This document shows positions 7,814-15,349 of a DNA stretch of 35,554 bases, piece by piece. Source of the DNA: Bacillota bacterium (lineage in GTDB: Bacteria > Bacillota > Clostridia > Oscillospirales > Oscillospiraceae); NCBI GenBank assembly GCA_029007925.1, contig JAQXIT010000112.1, positions 1-35,554 on the forward strand. Direction: 5' to 3'. The notes beneath the pieces were generated by a model. The model made no database searches and was not told where the DNA came from. It worked only from the letters and a program-made list of their open reading frames with translations. The position numbers and the translations under genes are program-made. The first letter of the stretch is position 1. Each line of letters begins with the position of its first letter.

Positions 7814-10048
7814 GTGAGAAAGCTGATGTGGTTCGCGTTAGGCTTCGGCGGAGCCTGCGCTTTCTGCGCCTACTGTTACGTTTCGTGGATCCTGGCGGCG
7901 GCTGTGCTGTTTGCGCTGCTGACGGCACTTTTCCTGGTGCTGAGCCGGCGGCGTCTGGGGTTTCGGGCGGCAGCGGTGGTGTGCCTCGGGATTGCCGTGG
8001 GGCTGGGGTGGTTCCGGCTGTATGACACCGTTTTTCTGTCGGACGCCCGGGCGATGGACGGAGAAACCGAAAGAGTGACCATCGCGGTGAGAGATTACGG
8101 CTATTCCACCGACTACGGCTGCGCCTTCGACGGTACCGTGACCCGGAACGGGCGAATCTACTCGGTTCGGGTGTATCTGGATGAATACAGGAAACTGGAG
8201 CCCGGCAACCGGGTTCGGGGCTGTTTCCGCTTCCGGCTGACCACCGGCGGATTGGAGGATCCCAGCTACCATCGGGGAAAGGGAATCTTCCTCATCGCCG
8301 ATCAGGAAGGCAGCTGCGTCGTTCAGAGGTATTGGCTGCGGGGGCTGGTGGATTATCCCGCCATATGGCGGCGGGAGCTGAAAACCATTCTCCGCAGAGC
8401 GCTGCCCGGAGATGTCTCCGGCTTTGCCCGGGGATTGCTGCTGGGAGACAAAACCGGCATCGACTATGAGACAAGCACTGCCTTCAAGATCAGCGGTGTC
8501 AGCCATATTATTGCGGTATCGGGACTGCATCTGTCCATCCTGTTTGGGCTTGTTTACCTGATAACCGGCAGGCGGCGGGTACTGACGGCGGCGGTGGGAA
8601 TTCCCATAGTGCTGATTTTTATGGCGATCGCGGGCTTTACACCTTCGGTGACCCGGGCGGGGATCATGCAGATTCTGGTGATGCTGGCCATGCTCCTGGA
8701 TCGGGAGTACGATCCGCCCACCTCGCTGGCCTTTGCTGCCCTGACCATGCTGGCAATCAATCCGCTGGTGATTACATCCGTGAGCTTCCAGCTTTCCATG
8801 GGCTGCATGATCGGTATTTTCCTGTTTGCCGAAAGGATCCGCCTGTGGATGATGGATGAAAAGCGGCTGGGCAGATGGAAGGGGAGACTGACCCGGTGGT
8901 TTTCCGGCTCCGTGTCCGTTACCTTAAGCGCCATGGTGTTCACAACGCCTTTGGTGGCGGTGTATTTCGGGACGGTGAGCCTGATCGGTGTGATAACCAA
9001 TCTGCTGGTGCTGTGGGTGATTACCGTGGTGTTTTACGGGCTGATCCTGCTGTGCGCCGTGGGATGCTTCAGCATCCCCGCCGCCCGGATTCTGGGCATG
9101 GGGATCGCTTGGCTTATCCGGTATGTGCTGCTGTGTACCAAAGTAATCTCCAAAGTTCCGCTGGCGGCGGTGTATACCAAAAGCGCCTACATTGTCATCT
9201 GGCTGATCTCAGTGTACTGCCTGCTGGCTGTGTACCTCTGCCTTTGGAAAAAGCCGGCGCTGCTGTTTGCCGGCTTGGTGACGGGAGGACTTTGCGCCGC
9301 GCTGGTGTTTTCCTGGGCGGAGCCTCAGCTCTGCCATTACCGCATGACCATGCTGAATGTGGGGCAGGGGCAGGCGATTCTGCTGCAAAGTGAGGGGAAA
9401 ACCTTCCTTGTGGACTGCGGCGGTGACGACAGTCAGGCAGCCGCGGACATTACGGCGGAGACTCTGCTTTCTCAGGGAATTTCCCGGCTGGACGGCATCC
9501 TGCTGACCCATTACGACCGGGATCATTCCGGCGGGCTGCCGTATCTGCTCACCCGGATTCGCGCAGATCATCTGTTTCTGCCCTACGCAGAGGATGCAGC
9601 CGGCGTAGGGGATGCTCTTCGGAACTTAACCGACGGAACCGTCCAAACGGTGATGGAGGATACGGCGCTGCGCTTCGGCGGCGTGGAAATCACGCTTTTC
9701 GCGCCGGTTTCCTACAACTCCGACAACGAAAGCAGTATGTGCATCTTGTTCCGGGCGGAAAACTGTGATATACTGATTACGGGAGATAGGGGAGAGAAGA
9801 CGGAACGGATGCTGCTGTCCCACCGGGAACTGCCGGAGCTGGAGGTTCTGGTGGCGGGGCATCACGGCTCCAAGACCTCCACCAGCCGGGAACTTCTGGA
9901 GGCTACCAGCCCGGAATATGTCTTGATATCGGTGGGAGAGGACAATCCCTACGGTCATCCGGCGCCCGAGGTGCTGGAGAGACTCGTGGAATTCGGCTGC
10001 GTCATTTTCCGAACCGACGAAAACGGAACCATTATTTACTGGGGGTGA
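7814..10048 (+). CDS. comEC: ComEC/Rec2 family DNA uptake channel protein
   Basis: The 744-residue protein has the three ComEC parts in order. An N-terminal membrane pair and DUF4131-like domain cover about residues 1-150. The polytopic Competence channel domain (HIIAVSGLHLSILFGLVYL at about 235) runs to about 490. A C-terminal metallo-beta-lactamase domain follows (MLNVGQGQAILL, THYDRDHSGG with His566, ITGDRG, AGHHGSKTSTS). Known role: moving single-stranded DNA through the membrane during transformation; the beta-lactamase domain may degrade the other strand. No other competence gene is in the window, so actual competence is untested. The start is GTG 7814, eight bases after a GGGGGG site. 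It lies 18 bases after the alaS terminator with no obvious promoter between them. holA follows after 4 bases. Confidence 0.95.
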   Translation: MRKLMWFALGFGGACAFCAYCYVSWILAAAVLFALLTALFLVLSRRRLGFRAAAVVCLGIAVGLGWFRLYDTVFLSDARAMDGETERVTIAVRDYGYSTDYGCAFDGTVTRNGRIYSVRVYLDEYRKLEPGNRVRGCFRFRLTTGGLEDPSYHRGKGIFLIADQEGSCVVQRYWLRGLVDYPAIWRRELKTILRRALPGDVSGFARGLLLGDKTGIDYETSTAFKISGVSHIIAVSGLHLSILFGLVYLITGRRRVLTAAVGIPIVLIFMAIAGFTPSVTRAGIMQILVMLAMLLDREYDPPTSLAFAALTMLAINPLVITSVSFQLSMGCMIGIFLFAERIRLWMMDEKRLGRWKGRLTRWFSGSVSVTLSAMVFTTPLVAVYFGTVSLIGVITNLLVLWVITVVFYGLILLCAVGCFSIPAARILGMGIAWLIRYVLLCTKVISKVPLAAVYTKSAYIVIWLISVYCLLAVYLCLWKKPALLFAGLVTGGLCAALVFSWAEPQLCHYRMTMLNVGQGQAILLQSEGKTFLVDCGGDDSQAAADITAETLLSQGISRLDGILLTHYDRDHSGGLPYLLTRIRADHLFLPYAEDAAGVGDALRNLTDGTVQTVMEDTALRFGGVEITLFAPVSYNSDNESSMCILFRAENCDILITGDRGEKTERMLLSHRELPELEVLVAGHHGSKTSTSRELLEATSPEYVLISVGEDNPYGHPAPEVLERLVEFGCVIFRTDENGTIIYWG

Positions 10049-10052
10049 TACC

Positions 10053-11093
10053 GTGGCAGCCAAAACGGACGACAGCGCGCTTCGGGAACTGAAGGCGGCA
10101 ATCAAAGGGAAAAACCCCGGCAGACTCTACGTTTTCCATGGCGAGGAGAACTTCCTGCTGCGGTATTATCTGGAGCAGCTTCGCAAGCTGCTGCTGGATG
10201 CGCTGACGGAATCCTTCAATTATCACAGATTTACCCCGGAAACCTTCGACCTGCAGTCCTTTGCGGAAGCCGTGGAGAATTTGCCCATGATGGCCGAAAG
10301 CACCATGGTGCAGGTGGACGATATTGACCTATTCAAGCTGAGCGAGTCGGATCGGGAGCGGATGGCGGCGATATTATCCGATATTCCCGACTACTGCACC
10401 GTAGTGTTCACCTATGAGACGGTGGCCTGGAAGCCGGACAAGCGGCAAAAGAAACTGTGGGAGGCCGTCAGCGGCGGCGCCATTGTGGAGTTCGCCCGGC
10501 AGGAGCAGCGGGATCTGATCCCCTGGGTCACCCGGCACTTTGCCGCCCGGAAGAAGCACATCTCCGCCGATCTGTGCGCCTATCTCATCGACATCACCGG
10601 CGGAACCATGACGGCGCTGGGCGGGGAAATCGACAAAATCTGCGCCTATTCCGGTGCCGACGAGATCCGGAAAAGCGATATTGACGCCGTCACGGAGCCG
10701 GTGCTGGACGCGGTGGTCTTTCAGATGACGGATCTGCTGAGCCAGGGAAAATACGCCGGGGCCCTGGGAAAACTGAATCAGCTTCTCAAAATGCAGCAGG
10801 AGCCCATCGCCATCCTGGGCGCCGTGGGCGGTCATTTCCGGCGGCTGGGAACCGCCAGAACCCTACTGGATCACGGCAGAAACGCTTCCGAGCTGATGAA
10901 GCTCTGCGGCATTCCCGAGTATCCGGCCCGGAAAACCATGGAAGCCGCCCGGCGGTTTTCCACGGAATTCTGCGCCAAGGCGGCAGAGCTGGTGCTGGAG
11001 ACGGATCACGCCATGAAAACCTCCTACGACGATCCCGATCGACTGCTGGAGCTGCTGATTCTGCGCCTTGCGCAGGAGGCTTCCCATGATTAG
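10053..11093 (+). CDS. holA: DNA polymerase III delta subunit
   Basis: At 346 residues this is the normal length for HolA, the clamp-loader subunit that opens the sliding clamp. The N-terminal domain begins KGKNPGRLYVFHGEENFLLR, typical of HolA. The AAA+-like middle follows (DIPDYCTVVFTYETV), then the C-terminal collar domain (LLKMQQEPIAILGAVGGHFR). The start is GTG 10053, four bases after the comEC stop, with GGGGTG in the comEC end as ribosome site. The last eight bases overlap rnmV, so translational coupling is likely. The comEC-holA neighbour pair is common in Firmicutes. Confidence 0.95.
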   Translation: MAAKTDDSALRELKAAIKGKNPGRLYVFHGEENFLLRYYLEQLRKLLLDALTESFNYHRFTPETFDLQSFAEAVENLPMMAESTMVQVDDIDLFKLSESDRERMAAILSDIPDYCTVVFTYETVAWKPDKRQKKLWEAVSGGAIVEFARQEQRDLIPWVTRHFAARKKHISADLCAYLIDITGGTMTALGGEIDKICAYSGADEIRKSDIDAVTEPVLDAVVFQMTDLLSQGKYAGALGKLNQLLKMQQEPIAILGAVGGHFRRLGTARTLLDHGRNASELMKLCGIPEYPARKTMEAARRFSTEFCAKAAELVLETDHAMKTSYDDPDRLLELLILRLAQEASHD

Positions 11094-11673
11094 GATCCGG
11101 GAGGCTATTGTGGTGGAAGGGCGGTACGACAAAAATACCCTGGCTCAGATCGTGGACGCGCCCATTCTGGAAACCGGCGGCTTCGGCATTTTCAAGGACA
11201 AGCAGCAGCTTGCGTTTCTGCGCCGGGTGGCCGAGAGCCGGGGGCTCATCGTTCTGACGGACTCCGACGGCGCCGGTTTTGTGATTCGGAATCATTTGAA
11301 AAGCGCCATCGATCCCAAATTCCTGAAACAGGCCTACATTCCCGATATCTGCGGCAAGGAGCGTCGGAAATCCGCTCCCGGCAAGGAGGGCAAGCTGGGC
11401 GTGGAGGGAATGCGTCCGGAGGTGATTCTGGAAGCCCTGCGCCGGGCAGGCGCCACCATCGAGGGCGAGGAATCCCGCCCCCGGGCGGCCATTACAAAGC
11501 AGGATCTGGTGGAGCTGGGGCTTTCCGGCGGCAAAAACAGCAGCGAAAAGCGGAAGATACTGATGAAAAAGTGGGATCTTCCGGAGCATATGAGCGCCAA
11601 CGCCCTGCTGCAGGCGCTGAATCTGCTGTACTCTCCGGAGGAACTCCGGGCCGCCGTCGGCGATATTGATTGA
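11086..11673 (+). CDS. rnmV: ribonuclease M5 (5S rRNA maturation), Toprim domain
   Basis: RNase M5 trims precursor 5S rRNA in low-G+C Gram-positives. The protein begins with the Toprim glutamate motif (VVEGRYDKNTL) and has the Toprim aspartate motif LTDSDGAGF at about residue 60. The family's C-terminal region follows (ITKQDLVELGLSGG, then MSANALLQALN). ATG 11086 is preferred over the ORF-track TTG at 11068 because AGGAGG lies 7 bases upstream and the product then begins MIRIREAIVVEGRYD like other M5 proteins. It is 195 residues and overlaps holA by 8 bases. ksgA, often the partner gene of rnmV, is not adjacent here. Confidence 0.93.
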   Translation: MIRIREAIVVEGRYDKNTLAQIVDAPILETGGFGIFKDKQQLAFLRRVAESRGLIVLTDSDGAGFVIRNHLKSAIDPKFLKQAYIPDICGKERRKSAPGKEGKLGVEGMRPEVILEALRRAGATIEGEESRPRAAITKQDLVELGLSGGKNSSEKRKILMKKWDLPEHMSANALLQALNLLYSPEELRAAVGDID

Positions 11674-11691
11674 CACAATCGGAGAAAGACC

Positions 11692-13557
11692 ATGGTAGAT
11701 ATTCAAGTCAAAAACTTAACAAAATTTTTCGTCATCGGGGAAAACCTTCTGCAGGGTCTCAGCTTTGAGGTGCAGGAGGGGGAGCGGGTGGCCATTCTGG
11801 GCCGCAACGGCTGCGGAAAGACCACACTGTTCAAAATCCTCACCGGGGAAATGGACTACGACGACGGCGAGGTCTATGTCAATCCCAACAAGCGCCTGGG
11901 TCTCATCTCTCAGATCCCCCGGTTCCCGGCGGGATACACCGTGGAGGATGTGCTGCGGTCTGCCTACGCGGAGGTTCTGGCCGCAAAGCGGAAGATGGAG
12001 GCCATGGAGAAAGCCATGTCCGGCGGCGCCACGGAGGCGGAGCTGAAGGAATACGATGCCCTTGTCAACCGGTTCCAGTCCGGCGGCGGCTATGAGATGG
12101 ATGTGGAGACGGACAAGGTCTGCAACGGTCTCGGCATCACCGCCGAGCAGCGGCACCAGGCCTTCGACAGCCTTTCCGGCGGCGAAAAGACCCGGGTGAA
12201 TCTGGCCCGGCTGCTGCTGGAAAAGACGGACATTCTGCTGCTGGACGAACCCACCAACCATCTGGATCTACGCAGCGTGGAGTGGCTGGAGGGCTATATC
12301 AAGGGCTTCAAGGGCACCGTGCTGACCATCTCACACGACCGTTATTTTCTGGATCAGGTGGCGCAGCGGGTCATTGAGATCGTAGACGGTCACGGCGAAT
12401 TCTACTCCGGCAATTATTCCTTCTATATGGATGAAAAGCAGGCACGGTTCGACCTGCAGCTGAAGCAGTACGAGCAGGAGCAGGCCAAGCTGAAGCAGCT
12501 TGGCTACACCGTGGAGCGGATGAAGGGCTGGGGCATCAACAACCGCACCCTCTACCGCCGGGCTATGTCCATCCAGCACCGGATGGAGCGGATCCGCAAA
12601 ACGGAGCGTCCCAAGACGGAAAAAACCATGAAGGCCACCTTCGGGGAAAAGGAATTCTCCGGCGATGTGGTATTCAAAATGAAAAACGTCGCCAAGTCCT
12701 TCGGCGACCGGACGCTGTTCTCGGATGTCACCCTGTCCGTGGAGGGCGGTGAGCGGATCGCCCTGCTGGGAGACAACGGCACCGGAAAGTCCACCTTTCT
12801 CAAGTGTCTGCTGGGGGAGGAGGACTGTGCCGGTAAGATCCAGTTCGGCCCTACGGTGAAATGGGGATATCTGCCCCAGATCATTCACTTCGACCACCCG
12901 GAGCGGAGCCTTTACGACACCATGCTCTATGAGAAAAACTGCACGCCCCAGACGGCCAGGGATCGGCTGGGTGCCTTCCTGTTTCAGGGAGAGGACGTGT
13001 TCAAAACCGTCGGCAATCTCTCCGGCGGCGAACAGAGCCGCCTGCGGCTGTGTATGCTGATGGACGAAAAAATCAATCTGCTGATTCTGGACGAGCCCAC
13101 GAACCATCTGGATATCGCCTCCCGGGAATGGGTGGAGGCGGCCATCGAGGAATTCGAGGGCGTGCTGCTGTTCGTGTCCCACGACCGATACTTCATCGAG
13201 AAGTTCGCCGAGCGGATCTGGCTGCTGGAGGACGGCACAATCCGGGATTTCCGCTGCGGCTACGCCAAGTACCGCTCCGTTCTGGAGCATGAGGCTGCCG
13301 CGAAGGCCCCTGCGGTTTCCGCTCCCAAACCCAAAAAGGAGAAGCCCAGAGGCGGTACAAAAGAGAGCGAAAAGCTGGTTCGCAGGCTGGAGCGGGAGAT
13401 CGAAAAGCAGGAAGCGTGGATCGCGGAGCTGGACGGTAAAATCGAGGCCGCCTCTGCCGATTATCAGGAGCTGTCCCGCCTGCTGGGCGAAAAGGAAGCC
13501 GCGGAAGCGGTGCTTACGGAGCTCATGGAGCAGTGGGAAACGGCTCTGGAGGATTAA
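11692..13557 (+). CDS. ABC-F family ATPase (ribosome-associated)
   Basis: This 621-residue soluble protein has two ABC ATPase domains and no membrane segments. Walker A motifs are GRNGCGKTT (about residue 38) and GDNGTGKST (about 362). The signature/Walker B blocks are LSGGEKTRVNLARLLL...LLDEPTNHLD and LSGGEQSRLRLCMLM...LDEPTNHLD. Between the domains is the charged ABC-F linker (QLGYTVERMKGWGINNRTLY), the region that reaches the ribosomal P-site tRNA in known members. A C-terminal charged coiled coil (about 545-620) resembles the Uup/YdiF-type extension. ABC-F proteins act in translation control or protect ribosomes from antibiotics; subfamily cannot be decided without a tree. It follows rnmV by 18 bases and precedes the DUF2500 gene by 21, consistent with one transcript. 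Confidence 0.93.
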   Translation: MVDIQVKNLTKFFVIGENLLQGLSFEVQEGERVAILGRNGCGKTTLFKILTGEMDYDDGEVYVNPNKRLGLISQIPRFPAGYTVEDVLRSAYAEVLAAKRKMEAMEKAMSGGATEAELKEYDALVNRFQSGGGYEMDVETDKVCNGLGITAEQRHQAFDSLSGGEKTRVNLARLLLEKTDILLLDEPTNHLDLRSVEWLEGYIKGFKGTVLTISHDRYFLDQVAQRVIEIVDGHGEFYSGNYSFYMDEKQARFDLQLKQYEQEQAKLKQLGYTVERMKGWGINNRTLYRRAMSIQHRMERIRKTERPKTEKTMKATFGEKEFSGDVVFKMKNVAKSFGDRTLFSDVTLSVEGGERIALLGDNGTGKSTFLKCLLGEEDCAGKIQFGPTVKWGYLPQIIHFDHPERSLYDTMLYEKNCTPQTARDRLGAFLFQGEDVFKTVGNLSGGEQSRLRLCMLMDEKINLLILDEPTNHLDIASREWVEAAIEEFEGVLLFVSHDRYFIEKFAERIWLLEDGTIRDFRCGYAKYRSVLEHEAAAKAPAVSAPKPKKEKPRGGTKESEKLVRRLEREIEKQEAWIAELDGKIEAASADYQELSRLLGEKEAAEAVLTELMEQWETALED

Positions 13558-13578
13558 AGAAAGAGAGGATTTTGAATT

Positions 13579-13953
13579 ATGCCGGGTTTTGATATGTCAT
13601 TCGGGATTTTTTCCCTGCTGTTTGGTATCGTTTTTATTCTGTTCATTGTTGTATTCGTTGTGGTATTCGTTCGGATCCTGAGCCAATGGGGAAAGAACAA
13701 TCGCTCCCCGCGGCTGACGGTGGAGGCTACGGTGGCGGCCAAGCGCACCAATGTGTCCCACCATCACCACAATACCGGGGACATGCATATGCATACCGGC
13801 ACTTCCACTACCTATTATGCCACCTTCCAGGTGGAAAGCGGCGACCGGATGGAGCTGTCCATGTCCGGCAGCGAGTACGGAATGCTGATTGAGGGGGATC
13901 ACGGCAAGCTGACCTTCCAGGGCACCCGGTATCTGGGCTTCCAGCGTACATAA
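13579..13953 (+). CDS. DUF2500 family membrane-anchored protein with His-rich segment
   Basis: The 124-residue protein has one strong N-terminal membrane helix (LLFGIVFILFIVVFVVVFV, about residues 13-35). A soluble beta-rich domain follows (TYYATFQVESGDRMELSMS ... GKLTFQGTRYLGFQ). This matches the DUF2500/YhhM pattern, a family without an established function. A loop at about residues 60-75 is unusually rich in metal-ligand residues (SHHHHNTGDMHMHTG), a possible metal-binding site. It lies 21 bases after the ABC-F gene with AGAGAGGA as ribosome site and is probably the last gene of that run, since a strong new promoter follows. Confidence 0.82.
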   Translation: MPGFDMSFGIFSLLFGIVFILFIVVFVVVFVRILSQWGKNNRSPRLTVEATVAAKRTNVSHHHHNTGDMHMHTGTSTTYYATFQVESGDRMELSMSGSEYGMLIEGDHGKLTFQGTRYLGFQRT

Positions 13954-13968
13954 GCGGGTGTTTCCGGG

Positions 13969-13997
13969 TTGACAGGCCGGAAACGGCGCAATATAAT
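13969..13997 (+). promoter_or_regulatory. promoter of the small membrane protein / mrp unit
   Basis: Perfect TTGACA and TATAAT boxes with a 17-base spacer. Confidence 0.8.
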
Positions 13998-14018
13998 GAG
14001 GGGAACGGAGGCGCCGTC

Positions 14019-14099
14019 ATGAATCGGTTAGCTGCCATATGGAAACAAAAACAACGGCGGGCAAAGTCCTGTCAGCGATTGGGCTTGCCTGTTCGCTGA
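14019..14099 (+). other. 26-codon leader ORF out of frame with the next gene
   Basis: GGAGG at 14007-14011 is ideally placed for ATG 14019, which opens a 26-codon frame (MNRLAAIWKQKQRRAKS...) ending in TGA at 14097. The annotated membrane protein start (ATG 14039) lies inside it in another frame and has no good ribosome site. This is either a regulatory or coupling leader ORF or the true start of the gene followed by a one-base frameshift at the A-rich run near 14044. Confidence 0.45.
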
Positions 14100-14296
14100 G
14101 CGTCATCGTATTGGCGGTGCTGCAGCTTGCGGGCGTGTGGGCGGACGCGGGATTCGCGTACCTGCCGCTGCTGGCGGTGCTGATGCTGATTCAGGCCGCC
14201 CAATACCGGCGGAAGAGCCGTTCCACCGTTATTCTTTCCCTGTGCGCGGCGGCCGTGATTCTGGCGGCGGTGGCGCTCCGGCTCATTCTCAGATAA
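14039..14296 (+). CDS. small hypothetical membrane protein
   Basis: The 85-residue product is almost all membrane: three hydrophobic helices (VLSAIGLACSLSVIVLAVLQ, YLPLLAVLMLIQAA, ILSLCAAAVILAAVALRLIL) with a basic loop RRKSRS between the second and third. No family recognised. Start choice is weak: ATG 14039 has no clear Shine-Dalgarno site, while the best site upstream serves an overlapping out-of-frame ATG at 14019. A single-base sequencing error or real frameshift could extend the N-terminus to MNRLAAIWKQK. The strong promoter upstream and the 22-base gap to mrp indicate co-transcription with mrp. Confidence 0.6.
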   Translation: METKTTAGKVLSAIGLACSLSVIVLAVLQLAGVWADAGFAYLPLLAVLMLIQAAQYRRKSRSTVILSLCAAAVILAAVALRLILR

Positions 14297-14318
14297 TACA
14301 ACAAAGGAGTGTTTTTTC

Positions 14319-15143
14319 ATGAGTTCCTGCAACGGTAACTGTTCCTCCTGCGGAAGCTCCGACTGCGGTGACCGCAAGAAGGAGAGTCTGCTGGCGGAGC
14401 TGAACCCCAAATCCAGCGTCAAGAAGGTGATTGCCGTCGTCTCCGGCAAGGGCGGCGTGGGCAAATCCACCGTCACCGCCATGCTGGCGGTAGCCATGGC
14501 CCGGCAGGGCAAACGGGTCGGCATTCTGGACGCCGACATCACCGGCCCCTCCGCGCCCACCGCATTCGGCGTCACCGAGTGCCAGGGTGCCAACGAGGAA
14601 GGACTGTATCCCGCACTGACCAAGAGCGGCATTCAGGTCATGTCCATCAACCTGCTGCTGGATGATCCGGCGGATCCGGTGGTCTGGCGGGGACCGGTCA
14701 TTGCCGGCGCGGTGAAGCAGTTCTGGACCGATGTCATTTGGGAAGATGTGGACTGTCTGTTTGTGGATATGCCTCCCGGAACCGGAGACGTACCGCTGAC
14801 GGTGTTCCAGAGCCTGCCGGTGGACGGTGTGGTCATTGTTACAAGTCCCCAGGATCTGGTGTCCATGATCGTCTCCAAGGCGGTGAAAATGGCGGGCATG
14901 ATGCACATCCCCGTCCTTGGCTTCGTGGAGAATTACAGCTACCTGCGCTGCCCGGACTGCGGCAGAAAAATTGAGGTGTTCGGCAAGAGCCGCCTGGACG
15001 AGGTGGCGGCCGGGTTTGAACTGCCGGTGCTGGCGCGGCTTCCCATCGATCCTGCCATCGCCGAGGCCTACGACTGCGGACGGATGGAGAGCGTGGACAC
15101 CCAGCCGCTGGACGGCGTCCTGAAGGCCGTCGCACAAATGTGA
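14319..15143 (+). CDS. Mrp/NBP35-family Fe-S cluster carrier ATPase
   Basis: This 274-residue P-loop ATPase has the deviant Walker A KGGVGKST at about residue 47. Other Mrp blocks follow (ILDADITGPSAPTAFG, VDMPPGTGDVPLTVFQSLP, TSPQDLVSMIVSKAVKMA), with a CxxC motif in LRCPDCGRKIEVFG. The CxxC is the expected bridging site for Fe-S cluster dimers. The N-terminus carries an additional Cys cluster (SSCNGNCSSCGSSDCGD), which recalls NBP35-type proteins and may hold a second cluster. Role: scaffold or carrier delivering Fe-S clusters to apo-enzymes, fitting an anaerobe. AAAGGAGTG supports ATG 14319. It is the second gene after the strong promoter at 13969 and is followed by a terminator-like hairpin. 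Confidence 0.93.
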   Translation: MSSCNGNCSSCGSSDCGDRKKESLLAELNPKSSVKKVIAVVSGKGGVGKSTVTAMLAVAMARQGKRVGILDADITGPSAPTAFGVTECQGANEEGLYPALTKSGIQVMSINLLLDDPADPVVWRGPVIAGAVKQFWTDVIWEDVDCLFVDMPPGTGDVPLTVFQSLPVDGVVIVTSPQDLVSMIVSKAVKMAGMMHIPVLGFVENYSYLRCPDCGRKIEVFGKSRLDEVAAGFELPVLARLPIDPAIAEAYDCGRMESVDTQPLDGVLKAVAQM

Positions 15144-15152
15144 TCTCAGAAG

Positions 15153-15195
15153 AAAAGGCTGCCGCTGTGGATATCCACGGCGGCAGCCTTTGTAA
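15153..15195 (+). terminator. hairpin terminator after mrp
   Basis: A long stem AAAGGCTGCCG/CGGCAGCCTTT is capped by the palindrome GTGGATATCCAC. The U-tract is only the stem's TTT, so termination strength is uncertain. Confidence 0.6.
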
Positions 15196-15239
15196 AAATT
15201 AGCTGAGAGACGGGTCAATTATTTGTTTATTATTTAACC

Positions 15240-15267
15240 TTGCATTGCCCCGGGAACCTGATATAAT
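15240..15267 (+). promoter_or_regulatory. promoter of the MBOAT/SGNH unit
   Basis: TTGCAT and TATAAT with a 16-base spacer in an AT-rich gap, about 80 bases before the MBOAT start. Confidence 0.5.
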
Positions 15268-15349
15268 AAAGCTGTTCTCGGTGTTATGTAAATTTGAAGG
15301 CTTCTCAATTCCGTGAATGAGATTATCAGACAGCCAGAAGAGGAACAAA

